Positions 8,279 to 16,394 of a DNA stretch of 64,000 nucleotides are shown here, piece by piece; positions within the stretch are counted from its first letter, which is position 1, and every line of letters starts with the position of its first letter. Source of the DNA: Psychrobacter sp. I-STPA10 (GTDB lineage: Bacteria; Pseudomonadota; Gammaproteobacteria; Pseudomonadales; Moraxellaceae). A program made the translations under genes and the position numbers. The notes under the pieces were generated by a model, which was given only the letters and a program-made list of their open reading frames with translations, had not been told where the DNA came from and ran no database searches. The stretch covers positions 1 to 64,000 of the forward strand of contig NZ_VFYU01000008.1 in assembly GCF_021012795.1 (NCBI RefSeq), given 5' to 3'.

Positions 8279-8313
8279 CAAAAACCCCCAACCATTGCTG
8301 ATTAGGGGTTTTT
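8279..8313 (-). terminator. Rho-independent terminator after the antirepressor gene
   Basis: Inverted arms AAAACCCC (8281-8288) and GGGGTTTT (8305-8312) with a 16-nt loop. Leftward reading gives GGGGG followed by a T-run, directly downstream of the gene at 8336-9082. Confidence 0.75.
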
Positions 8314-8335
8314 ATGCTTACTGGTAAACTAAATC

Positions 8336-9082
8336 CTATCTATCAATCCCAATGAACTCATTCTCTAAGCTTTTAAACACACTACCGTTGGTGTGATTAT
8401 GGGTTTGGATAACTTCAATGGCACAATCTAAGGCTTTTAAGGCATGTTCAAACTGGCACAATTGCTTTCTAGCAACGCCTACCGCATGATTAATGTCTTC
8501 AACTTTAGATAAACCCAGTAAACGTAGGCTGTTTTGGTAGTCTTGGTTGGTACCACCTTTCTGTCTTGCCAGTATCATGTCATAAACAAATGCTACTGCT
8601 TCGGGAAGAAGTGGTGTTGGTATATTAACTATCCCACCTGAGTAGCCAAAATGTTCGCCAACCAGGTTATAAACCTTTGATATACTCAAATCACTACCTG
8701 CTGATAGTTTGGTGCAGGCTGATACTAAGGTTTTGCGTTGGGTACTGTCTGTTCTAGTTTCTCTGTCTAGAATATCAAGCACCCACTTACGAAATTCTTT
8801 GGCTATTTTAGTGCGAGCAAACATTGCTAATAAATGGCAACCTCGTAGGCTGAAAATTCTTACTTTTGCTGTCAATCCCTTAATTTTAGACGAGGTCACT
8901 GATTCGATGACCTCGGTCATACCACTTGTAAATTCATCTGAATTAGCATTATAAAGGTTGGTTACAGATTTTGAGCTTTTGTAATCAAGAGCATTTGCAA
9001 GCTCACTTGCTGTTAGCCAAATCTGACCATCGTTACGATTTATGGGATTAAGATTTGTTTGGTTAAAAGTTAATGTATTCAT
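8336..9082 (-). CDS. Phage antirepressor, BRO-N-type N-terminus
   Basis: A 248-aa protein. Residues about 18-105 (IWLTASELANALDY ... VRIFSLRGCHLLAMFARTKIAKEFRKWVLDIL) match the pattern of the BRO-N/phage antirepressor N-terminal domain. The C-terminal half is helical and unassigned. Antirepressors of this kind counteract phage repressors or act as DNA-binding regulators. The 315-nt leader upstream is highly structured and resembles the C4 antisense RNA that silences ant in P1/P22-type phages. The start ATG at 9082 is preceded by TTAAGGAAA. A terminator follows, so the gene forms its own unit. Confidence 0.75.
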   Translation of the reverse strand: MNTLTFNQTNLNPINRNDGQIWLTASELANALDYKSSKSVTNLYNANSDEFTSGMTEVIESVTSSKIKGLTAKVRIFSLRGCHLLAMFARTKIAKEFRKWVLDILDRETRTDSTQRKTLVSACTKLSAGSDLSISKVYNLVGEHFGYSGGIVNIPTPLLPEAVAFVYDMILARQKGGTNQDYQNSLRLLGLSKVEDINHAVGVARKQLCQFEHALKALDCAIEVIQTHNHTNGSVFKSLENEFIGIDR

Positions 9083-9089
9083 AGCGGTT

Positions 9090-9270
9090 TCCTTAATCTA
9101 ATTGAAAACCTGCCATCTATACGACCAAATATAGGGTGGCAGGACGTACAGGTTGGTCGACTGGCGAAAACCTAAACCAGCACACCCGCGAAGGTGTCCC
9201 ATACGCCCCACCATAAGGTAGACATGTTTTTTCGTATAAACTCACAACACAGACACAAAAAAACCGCCTA
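9090..9270 (-). ncRNA. C4-like antisense RNA leader of the antirepressor
   Basis: On the minus strand the leader contains a short stem-loop ACACC-TTCGC-GGGTGT near 9185-9200, conserved-looking segments GTCGACCAACC and CGCCAGTC, and a hairpin with arms CCTGCCA (9109-9115) and TGGCAGG (9137-9143) that extends through CTATA/TATAG. A second stem, CTAACA/TGTTAG followed by GCGG and a T-run, lies near 9255-9285. The location just upstream of an antirepressor and the general sequence resemble C4 RNA, which is cut from the ant transcript and pairs with the ant ribosome-binding region. The assignment is from recollection of the family; the exact ends are estimates. Confidence 0.55.
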
Positions 9271-9349
9271 ACAGCGGAGTGTTAGATTTTCTAATTCAGG
9301 CGACCAAACCTGACTACAGATTTTGCTGTAGTGCAAATAGTATGCAATA

Positions 9350-9376
9350 AAAAACCCACTGAGGCAAGTGGGTTTT
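9350..9376 (-). terminator. Terminator downstream of the 92-aa gene
   Basis: Arms AAAACCCACT and AGTGGGTTTT around a short GAGGCA loop, about 20 nt past the stop at 9398 in the leftward direction. It separates the nuclease/92-aa unit from the antirepressor leader. Confidence 0.7.
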
Positions 9377-9397
9377 AACTTATATACTATTTGTAAT

Positions 9398-9676
9398 TTA
9401 AACGGGTCTCAACTCTATCACCCAATCTTCACCAAACCTACTAGTCAAATACTGCTCAACTTCATTTTTCATTTTACTATAGAGACTTTCTGTCACTATT
9501 ATTCCTGATTTTCCTGACAAAGCATACACATTATTACCGTCCAAAGCATCTTTCTGGGTTGTTTTATTTGCCAACAGTACCTCAGCTTTGCCATCATTAT
9601 TAATATGAGGATTTTTTACCCCTTTGCATAGTTTGAGGTCTAATATCACAACTATGATAAAGTTTTTTGATTTCAT
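9398..9676 (-). CDS. Small hypothetical protein
   Basis: A 92-aa protein with no recognised domain. Residues about 26-60 (DGKAEVLLANKTTQKDALDG) look globular, and the C-terminus ends VEQYLTSRFGEDWVIELRPV, a helix followed by a strand. It follows the Mrr-like nuclease gene by about 50 nt on the same strand and is followed by a terminator, so it may be co-transcribed with the nuclease as an accessory factor. Its N-terminus is hydrophobic (FIIVVILDL) but too short to be a convincing signal peptide. Confidence 0.45.
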   Translation of the reverse strand: MKSKNFIIVVILDLKLCKGVKNPHINNDGKAEVLLANKTTQKDALDGNNVYALSGKSGIIVTESLYSKMKNEVEQYLTSRFGEDWVIELRPV

Positions 9677-9727
9677 TCTTAAAACTCCATGAGTGCTACT
9701 TTAACTTCTATATTATTATCGCACAAA

Positions 9728-10882
9728 CTACTTCTTTCGAATCTGCTTAAAAAACTGTTTATCCATTACCAGTGTTTCTGTTTGTATTTTTTCCAAGCCA
9801 ATTTCATGTTCAATCATTAAATCAAGTAAAGCCATTTGGTTAACTAGAATCAGACTATGACTATCTAATTCATCTGCATATTTTTGTGCATTACGAGTAA
9901 AATCACTAGTTGTAATAAAAATACCATGATGATGTTGATTTTTTGGAGGATAACCACCAACAAAATTACGTAACGCACTATTAGAGATATTATTACCCTC
10001 TTGATATTGTTTAGCTTGAATATAGTAAGTGTGTTCCTCTCCATCAGCACATTGTTGAGTAACTATACCATCAATCCCACCATCATTAGTTTGCCCAGTA
10101 TGTTTTGATTTAATAATGCTATTGGGAGTATCACTACTATCATCTTCACGCTTTAACGAAGTTTCAACTACTTTCAAGCAAAGATATTCAAATTGTAATG
10201 GTGTTAATTGATATATTTCATGCAATATCATCTCTGGAGTGACTTTAACATGGTCATTTGCTGTAATAACATCCGCATAATTATTCATAAATACTGACGT
10301 ACGTCGCATAGTCTCTTTAATCAGGTGATTAATTAATGAGTCACCTTCGACGCCATAACTTGCTTTATTTAGTGCTTTTAAAACTCTAAAGCTTTTAGCA
10401 TCAAATCTATCTAAATTGGCTTCATAGGTAGAAGATGGCACATCAGCATGATGATAATGAAAAAAATTATCTCCCGCCATCCAAAAATATATCTTCCCAA
10501 AAGGATCTATCTCTATCAAGTTATCTGGAGTAATAGTTTTATCAAAAGGTATTAAATGAGCGAAAGTCTGACCTACATTAGGCTCAAGCTTAAACACCTC
10601 ACTTTTTACTGCCCCTATCGCTACTAAACACAATACCAGTAGGTCAGTCAGACTACTATAGCATTCATCAAGCATTTCATCTTCTTCACCATCCGCATAA
10701 ATAGCAAGCTCAGGATTGATAAAACACATTTCTTTTTGCTTATCAGTAATACTTAATAATTCATCTAGCTTTTTATGAAAAGCATGAGAAGTGATGCCAT
10801 TACTTCGATTACATAGCTGCTTAACTGTCTGTATGCCTGCGTTGAAGATATCGCCAAATGGGGGCATTGTTGTTTGAGTCAT
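9728..10882 (-). CDS. Mrr-like restriction endonuclease (PD-(D/E)XK with QxK)
   Basis: A 384-aa protein. The N-terminal 200 residues are an unassigned helical domain; the C-terminal part, about residues 225-370, is an Mrr_cat-type nuclease. Supporting motifs are LTPLQFEYLCLKVVE at its start, NDGGIDGIVTQQ containing the metal-binding Asp, and YYIQAKQY carrying the QxK variant typical of Mrr, followed by LRNFVGGY and GIFITTSDFTRNA. Mrr enzymes cut modified DNA or act as defence nucleases. It lies inside the leftward late block of the phage, where such cargo would exclude competing phages. The substrate cannot be deduced. Confidence 0.8.
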   Translation of the reverse strand: MTQTTMPPFGDIFNAGIQTVKQLCNRSNGITSHAFHKKLDELLSITDKQKEMCFINPELAIYADGEEDEMLDECYSSLTDLLVLCLVAIGAVKSEVFKLEPNVGQTFAHLIPFDKTITPDNLIEIDPFGKIYFWMAGDNFFHYHHADVPSSTYEANLDRFDAKSFRVLKALNKASYGVEGDSLINHLIKETMRRTSVFMNNYADVITANDHVKVTPEMILHEIYQLTPLQFEYLCLKVVETSLKREDDSSDTPNSIIKSKHTGQTNDGGIDGIVTQQCADGEEHTYYIQAKQYQEGNNISNSALRNFVGGYPPKNQHHHGIFITTSDFTRNAQKYADELDSHSLILVNQMALLDLMIEHEIGLEKIQTETLVMDKQFFKQIRKK

Positions 10883-10908
10883 TTAACTTCCATGTTTTAG
10901 TTCACTGT

Positions 10909-11430
10909 TTAATCTTCATAATTCCAAGTACAATAATCGGGCTGCTTTTGCAACTCAGCAATAGCCCTAGGATTGCCCTCTAACGCCTGTTTAGCAAGTT
11001 GCCCGCATTGAGACTCTGGTTTATGCACATAATAATCTGCAACATTACTTGAAAATGCAGAAGATAAATTCATATCCCAGTAGAAACGATTACGAGAATA
11101 CTCATAGCTTCGTCCAGTTTCTGTACGCTCGTCTAATCCTAATGCTTCTCTAATACCCTCAACTTCAGAACGTCTAACATAGCCAGTATCAATCATCCAT
11201 TCAATACTTGCTTCATCCCCCTTACACATATTACTAACTACATCTTCATGGTAACGATTAAAGTAGTTATCAGGAAGTCTCGCCTCTTTGGCAAGAATTT
11301 CCATATTATCACCATAACTTTCATTACCATCATACTTAACATCATCACAAGTTAGTACAGCATAGCTACTTATTGATATTGAAAACAAACCAATCCCAAT
11401 ACCGAGTCTGCCTAATAAAAAATTACTCAT
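10909..11430 (-). CDS. Secreted small phage-encoded protein, unknown
   Basis: A 173-aa protein with a clear Sec signal peptide (residues 1-24, LLGRLGIGIGLFSISISSYA). The mature part contains four cysteines and a repeat-like region rich in Asp, Glu and Tyr. It starts 12 nt after the preceding 123-aa exported protein on the same strand. Exported, Cys-containing proteins inside prophages can act in superinfection exclusion, lysis or host conversion; nothing in the sequence chooses between these. No family recognised. Confidence 0.5.
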   Translation of the reverse strand: MSNFLLGRLGIGIGLFSISISSYAVLTCDDVKYDGNESYGDNMEILAKEARLPDNYFNRYHEDVVSNMCKGDEASIEWMIDTGYVRRSEVEGIREALGLDERTETGRSYEYSRNRFYWDMNLSSAFSSNVADYYVHKPESQCGQLAKQALEGNPRAIAELQKQPDYCTWNYED

Positions 11431-11441
11431 ACAGCCTCCAA

Positions 11442-11813
11442 CTATTGTTTAGAACAAAAATGTGCGGAAGCAGATTGATAACAGAAATAACTATATTCGT
11501 CGTTATCACCTGTACGGTGAAAAAAAGCATCTCTCACATAAGTCTCATAAGGCTCATTATTCAACCACTCTCCACCCTCTTCCTCAACTATCCAGTATTC
11601 CTTATCCTTGATTTGATAAATAAGGATATTTGAGCCTGCACCACCAGTATCTGTAGCAATACATGGTGTTCTATACGCCATACCATCCTGATTATTTACG
11701 CCATAACAAATAGTCATAGTATCTATCGCAGGTCTTGCATTGGCTGAAAAAATCAAACCAAAAATCAAACTAACCCCAATACCTATCTTGCCCAAGCCCG
11801 CCAGTAATCGCAT
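11442..11813 (-). CDS. Small exported protein overlapping the lysin-type gene
   Basis: A 123-aa protein with a signal peptide (residues 1-26, LLAGLGKIGIGVSLIFGLIFSANA) and four cysteines in the mature region (CYGVNNQ, TPCIATD, SYFCYQS, HFCSKQ), suggesting disulfides in the periplasm. Its ATG lies inside the end of the 821-aa gene, overlapping by 44 nt in another frame, so the two are tightly coupled. The next gene encodes another exported protein. Function unknown; a periplasmic partner of the virion lysin is one possibility. Confidence 0.55.
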   Translation of the reverse strand: MRLLAGLGKIGIGVSLIFGLIFSANARPAIDTMTICYGVNNQDGMAYRTPCIATDTGGAGSNILIYQIKDKEYWIVEEEGGEWLNNEPYETYVRDAFFHRTGDNDEYSYFCYQSASAHFCSKQ

Positions 11814-14235
11814 GTGCTAATCCTCTATCAGATACATTTTGATTAATCGTATCACTATTTGCCTGTATAATGATAGGCTTTTGCCCACCACTGTCTAGCC
11901 TTTGACTGATTTTAGGCATAGATGGGAACTGTAAAACAGGCGTTTTAGGCATACTTGGTATAGGTTTGCTAATATTATGACTGGCAGGTAAAAACTGATT
12001 GCTACTTGTTAAATTACCTAAACTAAAACCTAAACTGCTGCTTGTTGCAGAAGGCTTTACTTTATTTGCAAGGCTTTTATTAATTGTATAGTTTTTATAA
12101 ATTGACTCTGCTATTTTTGCCCGCTTCGCTTTTTCACCATCTTCATCTGCGGGTCGTTCATAATACTGGGATACAATCGCACCTGCTTGCTTTGCGGTTT
12201 TAGCGGTTTTGAGTTTGTAGCCTGCTGCTTTTTCCTTACCCTTACTAAGCTCATAATTAATAAAATCAAGCTGCTCTTCAAATGTTGAATTCCTAATATC
12301 TTTACCATATCTATTTTTAAAATCTTGCAGCCTACTATCTCTCCACTGAGCTAACCCATAGGCTTGATAGACTCCATTTTCTTTGTCACCTTTAACTGTA
12401 TGATTAAACTGGCTCTCCTGTTGTATATTTGCAGCAATACCCGCCGCCTGTGCTTTTGTATAACCCTTATTTATAAAGTAATCCACCACTTGATCTCGTC
12501 TTGCACGCTGATCCTGTGGCAATGGCGTGACGGCTTTCTTCTCACCTTTCATTCTTACAATTGTTGGTTTAATTTGTCCTGACATAATTTCTTTTTCGTA
12601 TTGATCGTTTGGCACAGACAACAATCTGTTATTATTTTGTTTAGTATCAGAATACCAGCCATCTTCTGTAAACATCTGTGCATGCCCATAGTTGTGCTTT
12701 GATTTACTATGTGATGGCATACTCAAAACATCACCAATCTGTGGAACATAGTTCTCATCATAGGGAATTATTTCAAACTTACCCTTGTTCCAGTTCATTA
12801 GATTTTTTGCAACATCTTTTCCATGTCCACCAGCTTTGAAACCTTGAGCTTGCCACGCATTATTCACATATTCAGCACATCTGCCTGCGTAGGTTGATAA
12901 AGCATGGTTCATAGCGTACTGAGCTGCATTTAACGCCTCTTTTGGCGGTTCACCATTCCCACCACCCCCTAACCCTAAGAAATCTTTAGCAGCATTAACC
13001 TTATCATCAATCCACGAAGTCATCTTACTACCAATATCACCAAGACGGCTAAAAAATGGTTTAATCCCATCTTCCCAAAACGACCTCATTTTATCTGGCA
13101 AATTATATGACGCTAACTTATCGGTCCATTCTTCAATATAAGGCGATGCTGTCTCACCCAACCATTCACCAGCTTCACTACCCAGCCAGCCACCAATGGC
13201 AGCACCCACAACCGTACCTACAGGCCCTAATACTGAACCTAATGTACCACCAATCAATGCACCAGCACCAGCACCAACCAATGAACCCACACCAGCAGAC
13301 TTGCCTGCATGGTCAAGATTGCCCCAGTCCATAGCAAGGTCACCGATACCAAACATAGCTGCCAATGGTCCTAGAAACTTCATTTTAGCAAGTGGCTTTA
13401 ACAGCTTACCCAATCCTTTACCACCTTTAAGCAGCCCACCGAATAAACCACCAATCAGACCACCACCCAATAATCCACGTCCACCATTCAATAGACTACC
13501 TAATAAACCACTACTGCTACCATGATTGCTTTGCAACTGGCGTAAGATTCGCTCTAATAAATCCTCATTTTCACGATTATGTCGCTCTTCAGCTCGAGGC
13601 AACGGCTCACGACGCTTCATGGCTTTAAACTTGCTCCATGTCCATTTCGCTGCACGACCTGCCATGCCTGCCCCATGAGCCAAAGGCGATAATAGTTGCC
13701 GAGTCTCGTTTATACTGTCTATTAAAGGATCAACACCCTCACTATCAACGCCATGTATATTAACGTTACGTCTAAGTGTATCAAGCAAGCTATCTGACTC
13801 TGAGTGACTGCCAGACGTAAACCGACCTCGCTCATCTCGATTAGATGATTGAGCATTACTATTAGATTGATTTGTAGAGGAATTATTCTGAGATGCTGAG
13901 TTATGGTTACTTGCAGTACGAGTAGCTCCTCTAAGTGCGCCATTGGTATTGGTATTAGAAGGAGAGGTGTTGTGATTGGTTCTATCCGTATCTCTACTAT
14001 GCTCTGAACCATGTATAGGTGCTGTACGATTCAACAATCGTCCAGTAGTATTGCGTTGAGCGATACGCTCAGCATTACTTGCGATGCTTGCCAGCCTTGT
14101 ATTGGCTATCTGATTTTGTGCCTTGAGAATCTGTATGATTTCTTGTGTATCATCATTGACAGCTTTAATTCCTCGCTCTAAACGCTGCGAACCGACAATA
14201 AAGCCTTGACTATCATAATTGAGTATTGTTGACAT
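11770..14235 (-). CDS. Phage virion protein with CHAP amidase and tail-lysozyme domains
   Basis: An 821-aa modular protein. Residues 1-150 are coiled coil and Ser/Asn-rich linker. About 225-350 is a Gly-rich hydrophobic stretch (GGGLIGGLFGGLLKGGKGLG; VGSLVGAGAGALIGGTLG), as in tape-measure or ejection proteins that cross membranes. About 430-560 is a CHAP-type peptidase (catalytic Cys in GRCAEYV, His in YGHAQMF). About 570-710 is a phage tail lysozyme domain (VDYFINKGYTKAQAAGIAANIQQESQFN, with Glu; YGLAQW). It would open peptidoglycan during DNA entry. Its gene precedes two small exported proteins. Confidence 0.8.
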   Translation of the reverse strand: MSTILNYDSQGFIVGSQRLERGIKAVNDDTQEIIQILKAQNQIANTRLASIASNAERIAQRNTTGRLLNRTAPIHGSEHSRDTDRTNHNTSPSNTNTNGALRGATRTASNHNSASQNNSSTNQSNSNAQSSNRDERGRFTSGSHSESDSLLDTLRRNVNIHGVDSEGVDPLIDSINETRQLLSPLAHGAGMAGRAAKWTWSKFKAMKRREPLPRAEERHNRENEDLLERILRQLQSNHGSSSGLLGSLLNGGRGLLGGGLIGGLFGGLLKGGKGLGKLLKPLAKMKFLGPLAAMFGIGDLAMDWGNLDHAGKSAGVGSLVGAGAGALIGGTLGSVLGPVGTVVGAAIGGWLGSEAGEWLGETASPYIEEWTDKLASYNLPDKMRSFWEDGIKPFFSRLGDIGSKMTSWIDDKVNAAKDFLGLGGGGNGEPPKEALNAAQYAMNHALSTYAGRCAEYVNNAWQAQGFKAGGHGKDVAKNLMNWNKGKFEIIPYDENYVPQIGDVLSMPSHSKSKHNYGHAQMFTEDGWYSDTKQNNNRLLSVPNDQYEKEIMSGQIKPTIVRMKGEKKAVTPLPQDQRARRDQVVDYFINKGYTKAQAAGIAANIQQESQFNHTVKGDKENGVYQAYGLAQWRDSRLQDFKNRYGKDIRNSTFEEQLDFINYELSKGKEKAAGYKLKTAKTAKQAGAIVSQYYERPADEDGEKAKRAKIAESIYKNYTINKSLANKVKPSATSSSLGFSLGNLTSSNQFLPASHNISKPIPSMPKTPVLQFPSMPKISQRLDSGGQKPIIIQANSDTINQNVSDRGLAHAITGGLGQDRYWG

Positions 14236-14362
14236 AAAGATGCCTTAATTTAGCGTATGTAGCGTAAATTATGGCATTGCTGAAGGTTTAGACTGGGTGA
14301 GTGTTCCTTATAAGCTAAAATGAAAAATATTTTAGACAATAAAAACCCCACAATTAATATCG

Positions 14363-15226
14363 TCACTCCTCATCAAAATCCACATCATCAATATCATCTG
14401 TATTAGTAAAAAAGTCTGGGTCATGCTCCATACGCTCGATACTCTCTAATCTGTTCATCAAGCTGCCATGCAATCTCGCCCGTGCTGCTCGCTCCTCTTC
14501 ATCAATGCCAGCTAACGCCTCCAATGCCTCCAATCGCCTGTCTTGCTCGGACTGTGAAAAATCTTCAGCAGAGATACCGCAGATTGGGAACTCCATTTCA
14601 GCAATCATCTTTTGTGATGCAGTTAGCTTGCTCAGTGTCTGACTTAAAGTATCTGCCATCACCAGCTTTTTAGCGATAACATCCCCATCACCACCCTCTT
14701 TATCACAAGATGGTATAAAGTTAAAATCAACTTCTAATATTTCAGTCGCTAATTCTGTGAGTGTATCCTGCAATACTCCCAATCGCCTTAAACGTTTTCG
14801 ATGAGTTACGATACGCTCTGCTCGTTGCTCAACACTCATAACCAGATTTTCTGCCACTCGTTCAGCTTTTTGTTCTGCCGTTCGATAGACCTCTAAGGCT
14901 TGCCCTTCCTCATCTTTATTGTTTTTATGTTCGGCAGATTGGACAGTTTTACCCATACGTTCGACGGTGTTTGATGAGCGTTCGCCTTCCGTTCGCTCTT
15001 TCTCCCCCTCTTTTTTGGAATTACTACCTTTTTTCAGGGTGCGTTTTTTAACCCACCCTTCTTTTTTAATGCGATTTGATATTGTCGATTTAGACTTAGG
15101 AGCCTCATCACCAAATACATCTTTTAATTGTTCAATAAGTTCAGAGTAAGATATTTTCGGTGTGGTTTCCCATATTAAGCGTGCCGCCGCCCACACATCT
15201 TTGGGCAAACTATCATGATTTGCCAT
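14363..15226 (-). CDS. Phage HTH/coiled-coil protein, possible small terminase
   Basis: The ATG at 15226 (287 aa) overlaps the stop of the previous gene (TGATG). The N-terminal 60 residues form a helix-turn-helix of the kind found in small terminases and DUF1804 proteins (AARLIWETTPKISYSELIEQL ... KSKSTISNRIKKEGW). A highly charged Lys/Glu/Arg coiled coil follows (about 65-145), then a helical domain and an acidic tail (DDIDDVDFDEE). A DNA-recognition role in packaging fits this layout, but terL is some 10 kb away, so a regulatory role is also possible. Confidence 0.5.
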   Translation of the reverse strand: MANHDSLPKDVWAAARLIWETTPKISYSELIEQLKDVFGDEAPKSKSTISNRIKKEGWVKKRTLKKGSNSKKEGEKERTEGERSSNTVERMGKTVQSAEHKNNKDEEGQALEVYRTAEQKAERVAENLVMSVEQRAERIVTHRKRLRRLGVLQDTLTELATEILEVDFNFIPSCDKEGGDGDVIAKKLVMADTLSQTLSKLTASQKMIAEMEFPICGISAEDFSQSEQDRRLEALEALAGIDEEERAARARLHGSLMNRLESIERMEHDPDFFTNTDDIDDVDFDEE

Positions 15227-15900
15227 CAATCTACCCCTTGTATATTCTCAGCCATAATAGGCTTTGGCAGGGGAAGACTATATTGATAGTGACCATCTAT
15301 TTCGCTTAATAGCTTATGTCTATCTTGTTTGTCGATACGCTCCTTAATTTGCATCATCTGTGTATCTATTGCTAATTGCTGCCGTGCTTGCTTGACTTCG
15401 ATATGCTTGATAACCTGCAACAAAGCATTGGCAGCATTAATTGACTCATCAATAGACTGCCCTTCTTTGACACTTTGACACAATACTTTTGCTTGATTGA
15501 CCAAAGCTTCATGGTCATTCTGGCAAATAGTTTTTAGATGATTAACAACAACTTCTGATAATTCAGATGTCATCAATTCGATTAGATTTTTAGATTGATT
15601 AACAACATGATTGACTGTACCTGCCAGCATATCTACTTCTGGCTCAGTTGATAGTCCACAAATATAGTCAAGCGACTGCCCATACAGCTCTTGAAATATC
15701 AATAGGTCTAATAATGATAGGTCTTTTTTGCCATTCTCAATTTCGCTGATACGATTGCGATTGTTACTTACCCCCCAAACTGCTCTCATCACATCTGTTT
15801 GACTCATGCCAGCATTGCGTCTGGCAGCAGCCAAATTACTACCAATAGTTATCCTAATATCCTGCTTTTGTCTTTGTGTAAATCCTAGTCGCTTACCCAT
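15226..15900 (-). CDS. XRE-family phage regulator
   Basis: A 224-aa protein with an HTH_3/XRE domain at about residues 16-75 (NLAAARRNAGMSQTDVMRAVWG ... NRISEIENGKKDLSLLDLLIFQELYGQSLDYICGL). The rest is a long helical region with no recognised enzymatic motif. It is the first gene of the 15.9-11.4 kb leftward block and is coupled to the next gene by a TGATG overlap. A GAGGGTGAG Shine-Dalgarno precedes the ATG. It probably controls late or packaging gene expression; its target sites are not identifiable here. Confidence 0.65.
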   Translation of the reverse strand: MGKRLGFTQRQKQDIRITIGSNLAAARRNAGMSQTDVMRAVWGVSNNRNRISEIENGKKDLSLLDLLIFQELYGQSLDYICGLSTEPEVDMLAGTVNHVVNQSKNLIELMTSELSEVVVNHLKTICQNDHEALVNQAKVLCQSVKEGQSIDESINAANALLQVIKHIEVKQARQQLAIDTQMMQIKERIDKQDRHKLLSEIDGHYQYSLPLPKPIMAENIQGVD

Positions 15901-15979
15901 CTCACCCTCTATTGCCTTAGCTACCCATGACCGTTATAATCTCCTTTGTCTTTGGTTGTCAGTCATTTGATAACTAAGT

Positions 15980-16010
15980 AAAACGCTCATGTTGTCGCAT
16001 GGGCGTTTTT
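15980..16010. terminator. Hairpin in the 15901-16028 gap
   Basis: Arms AAACGCTCATG and CATGGGCGTTT with a 6-nt loop and T-runs on both sides, so it could act in either direction. Leftward, it lies upstream of the XRE regulator gene and would end transcription from the small-gene cluster at 16.0-17.1 kb. Confidence 0.6.
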
Positions 16011-16028
16011 ATTACATCCTGCTTGATT

Positions 16029-16184
16029 CTATTGCCCCCATATCCCAATTGGTGCATAAGGCTTAATATCTTCTGGTAAAAAAAACATTTCAAGAACGGT
16101 CATAAGGTATAAGCCTATGCACAGCAACAGGCCTAAAACAAATGTCGCTATAAATGAACTTGAGGATTTATTTAATTTTTTCAT
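16029..16184 (-). CDS. Small single-TM protein (51 aa)
   Basis: An open frame starting MKKLNKSSSSF followed by one strong hydrophobic segment (about residues 11-31, IATFVLGLLLCIGLYLMTVL) and a short tail ending PIGIWGQ. It lies 24 nt downstream of the 61-aa membrane protein on the same strand. The Shine-Dalgarno is weak (ATAGGT). Two tiny single-pass membrane proteins side by side could be holin/spanin-type or anti-host proteins; there is no direct evidence for either. Confidence 0.45.
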   Translation of the reverse strand: MKKLNKSSSSFIATFVLGLLLCIGLYLMTVLEMFFLPEDIKPYAPIGIWGQ

Positions 16185-16208
16185 ACCTATTTTCACACTT
16201 ACCTGCCT

Positions 16209-16394
16209 TTATTTATGAGTTAAAATTAACCACGTTACTATCACAATAGTTACACATATACAGAAAGTCACACCTACTATCCCATCTACACTAAATTCAA
16301 AATGACTATCATCTGCACCTTTGTCATTCTTGTTTTCCTTATCTTCTAGTTCATTATCTTCTGAGTATTCATGCTTACATTTTGGACAAATCAT
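16209..16394 (-). CDS. Small zinc-ribbon/TM protein (61 aa)
   Basis: The protein starts MICPKCKHEYSEDN, a single CPxC half-ribbon, followed by a very acidic linker and a C-terminal transmembrane helix (about residues 37-58, IVGVTFCICVTIVIVTWLIL). The ATG overlaps the end of the DUF1064 gene by 4 nt, so it is co-translated. Function unknown. Confidence 0.5.
   Translation of the reverse strand: MICPKCKHEYSEDNELEDKENKNDKGADDSHFEFSVDGIVGVTFCICVTIVIVTWLILTHK

Noticed and set aside
13107..13525. Pro/His-rich and Pro/Asn-rich plus-strand frames opposite the 821-aa virion protein.
   Set aside because: The proline-rich composition is the complement of the Gly-rich segment of the real gene; no start signals.
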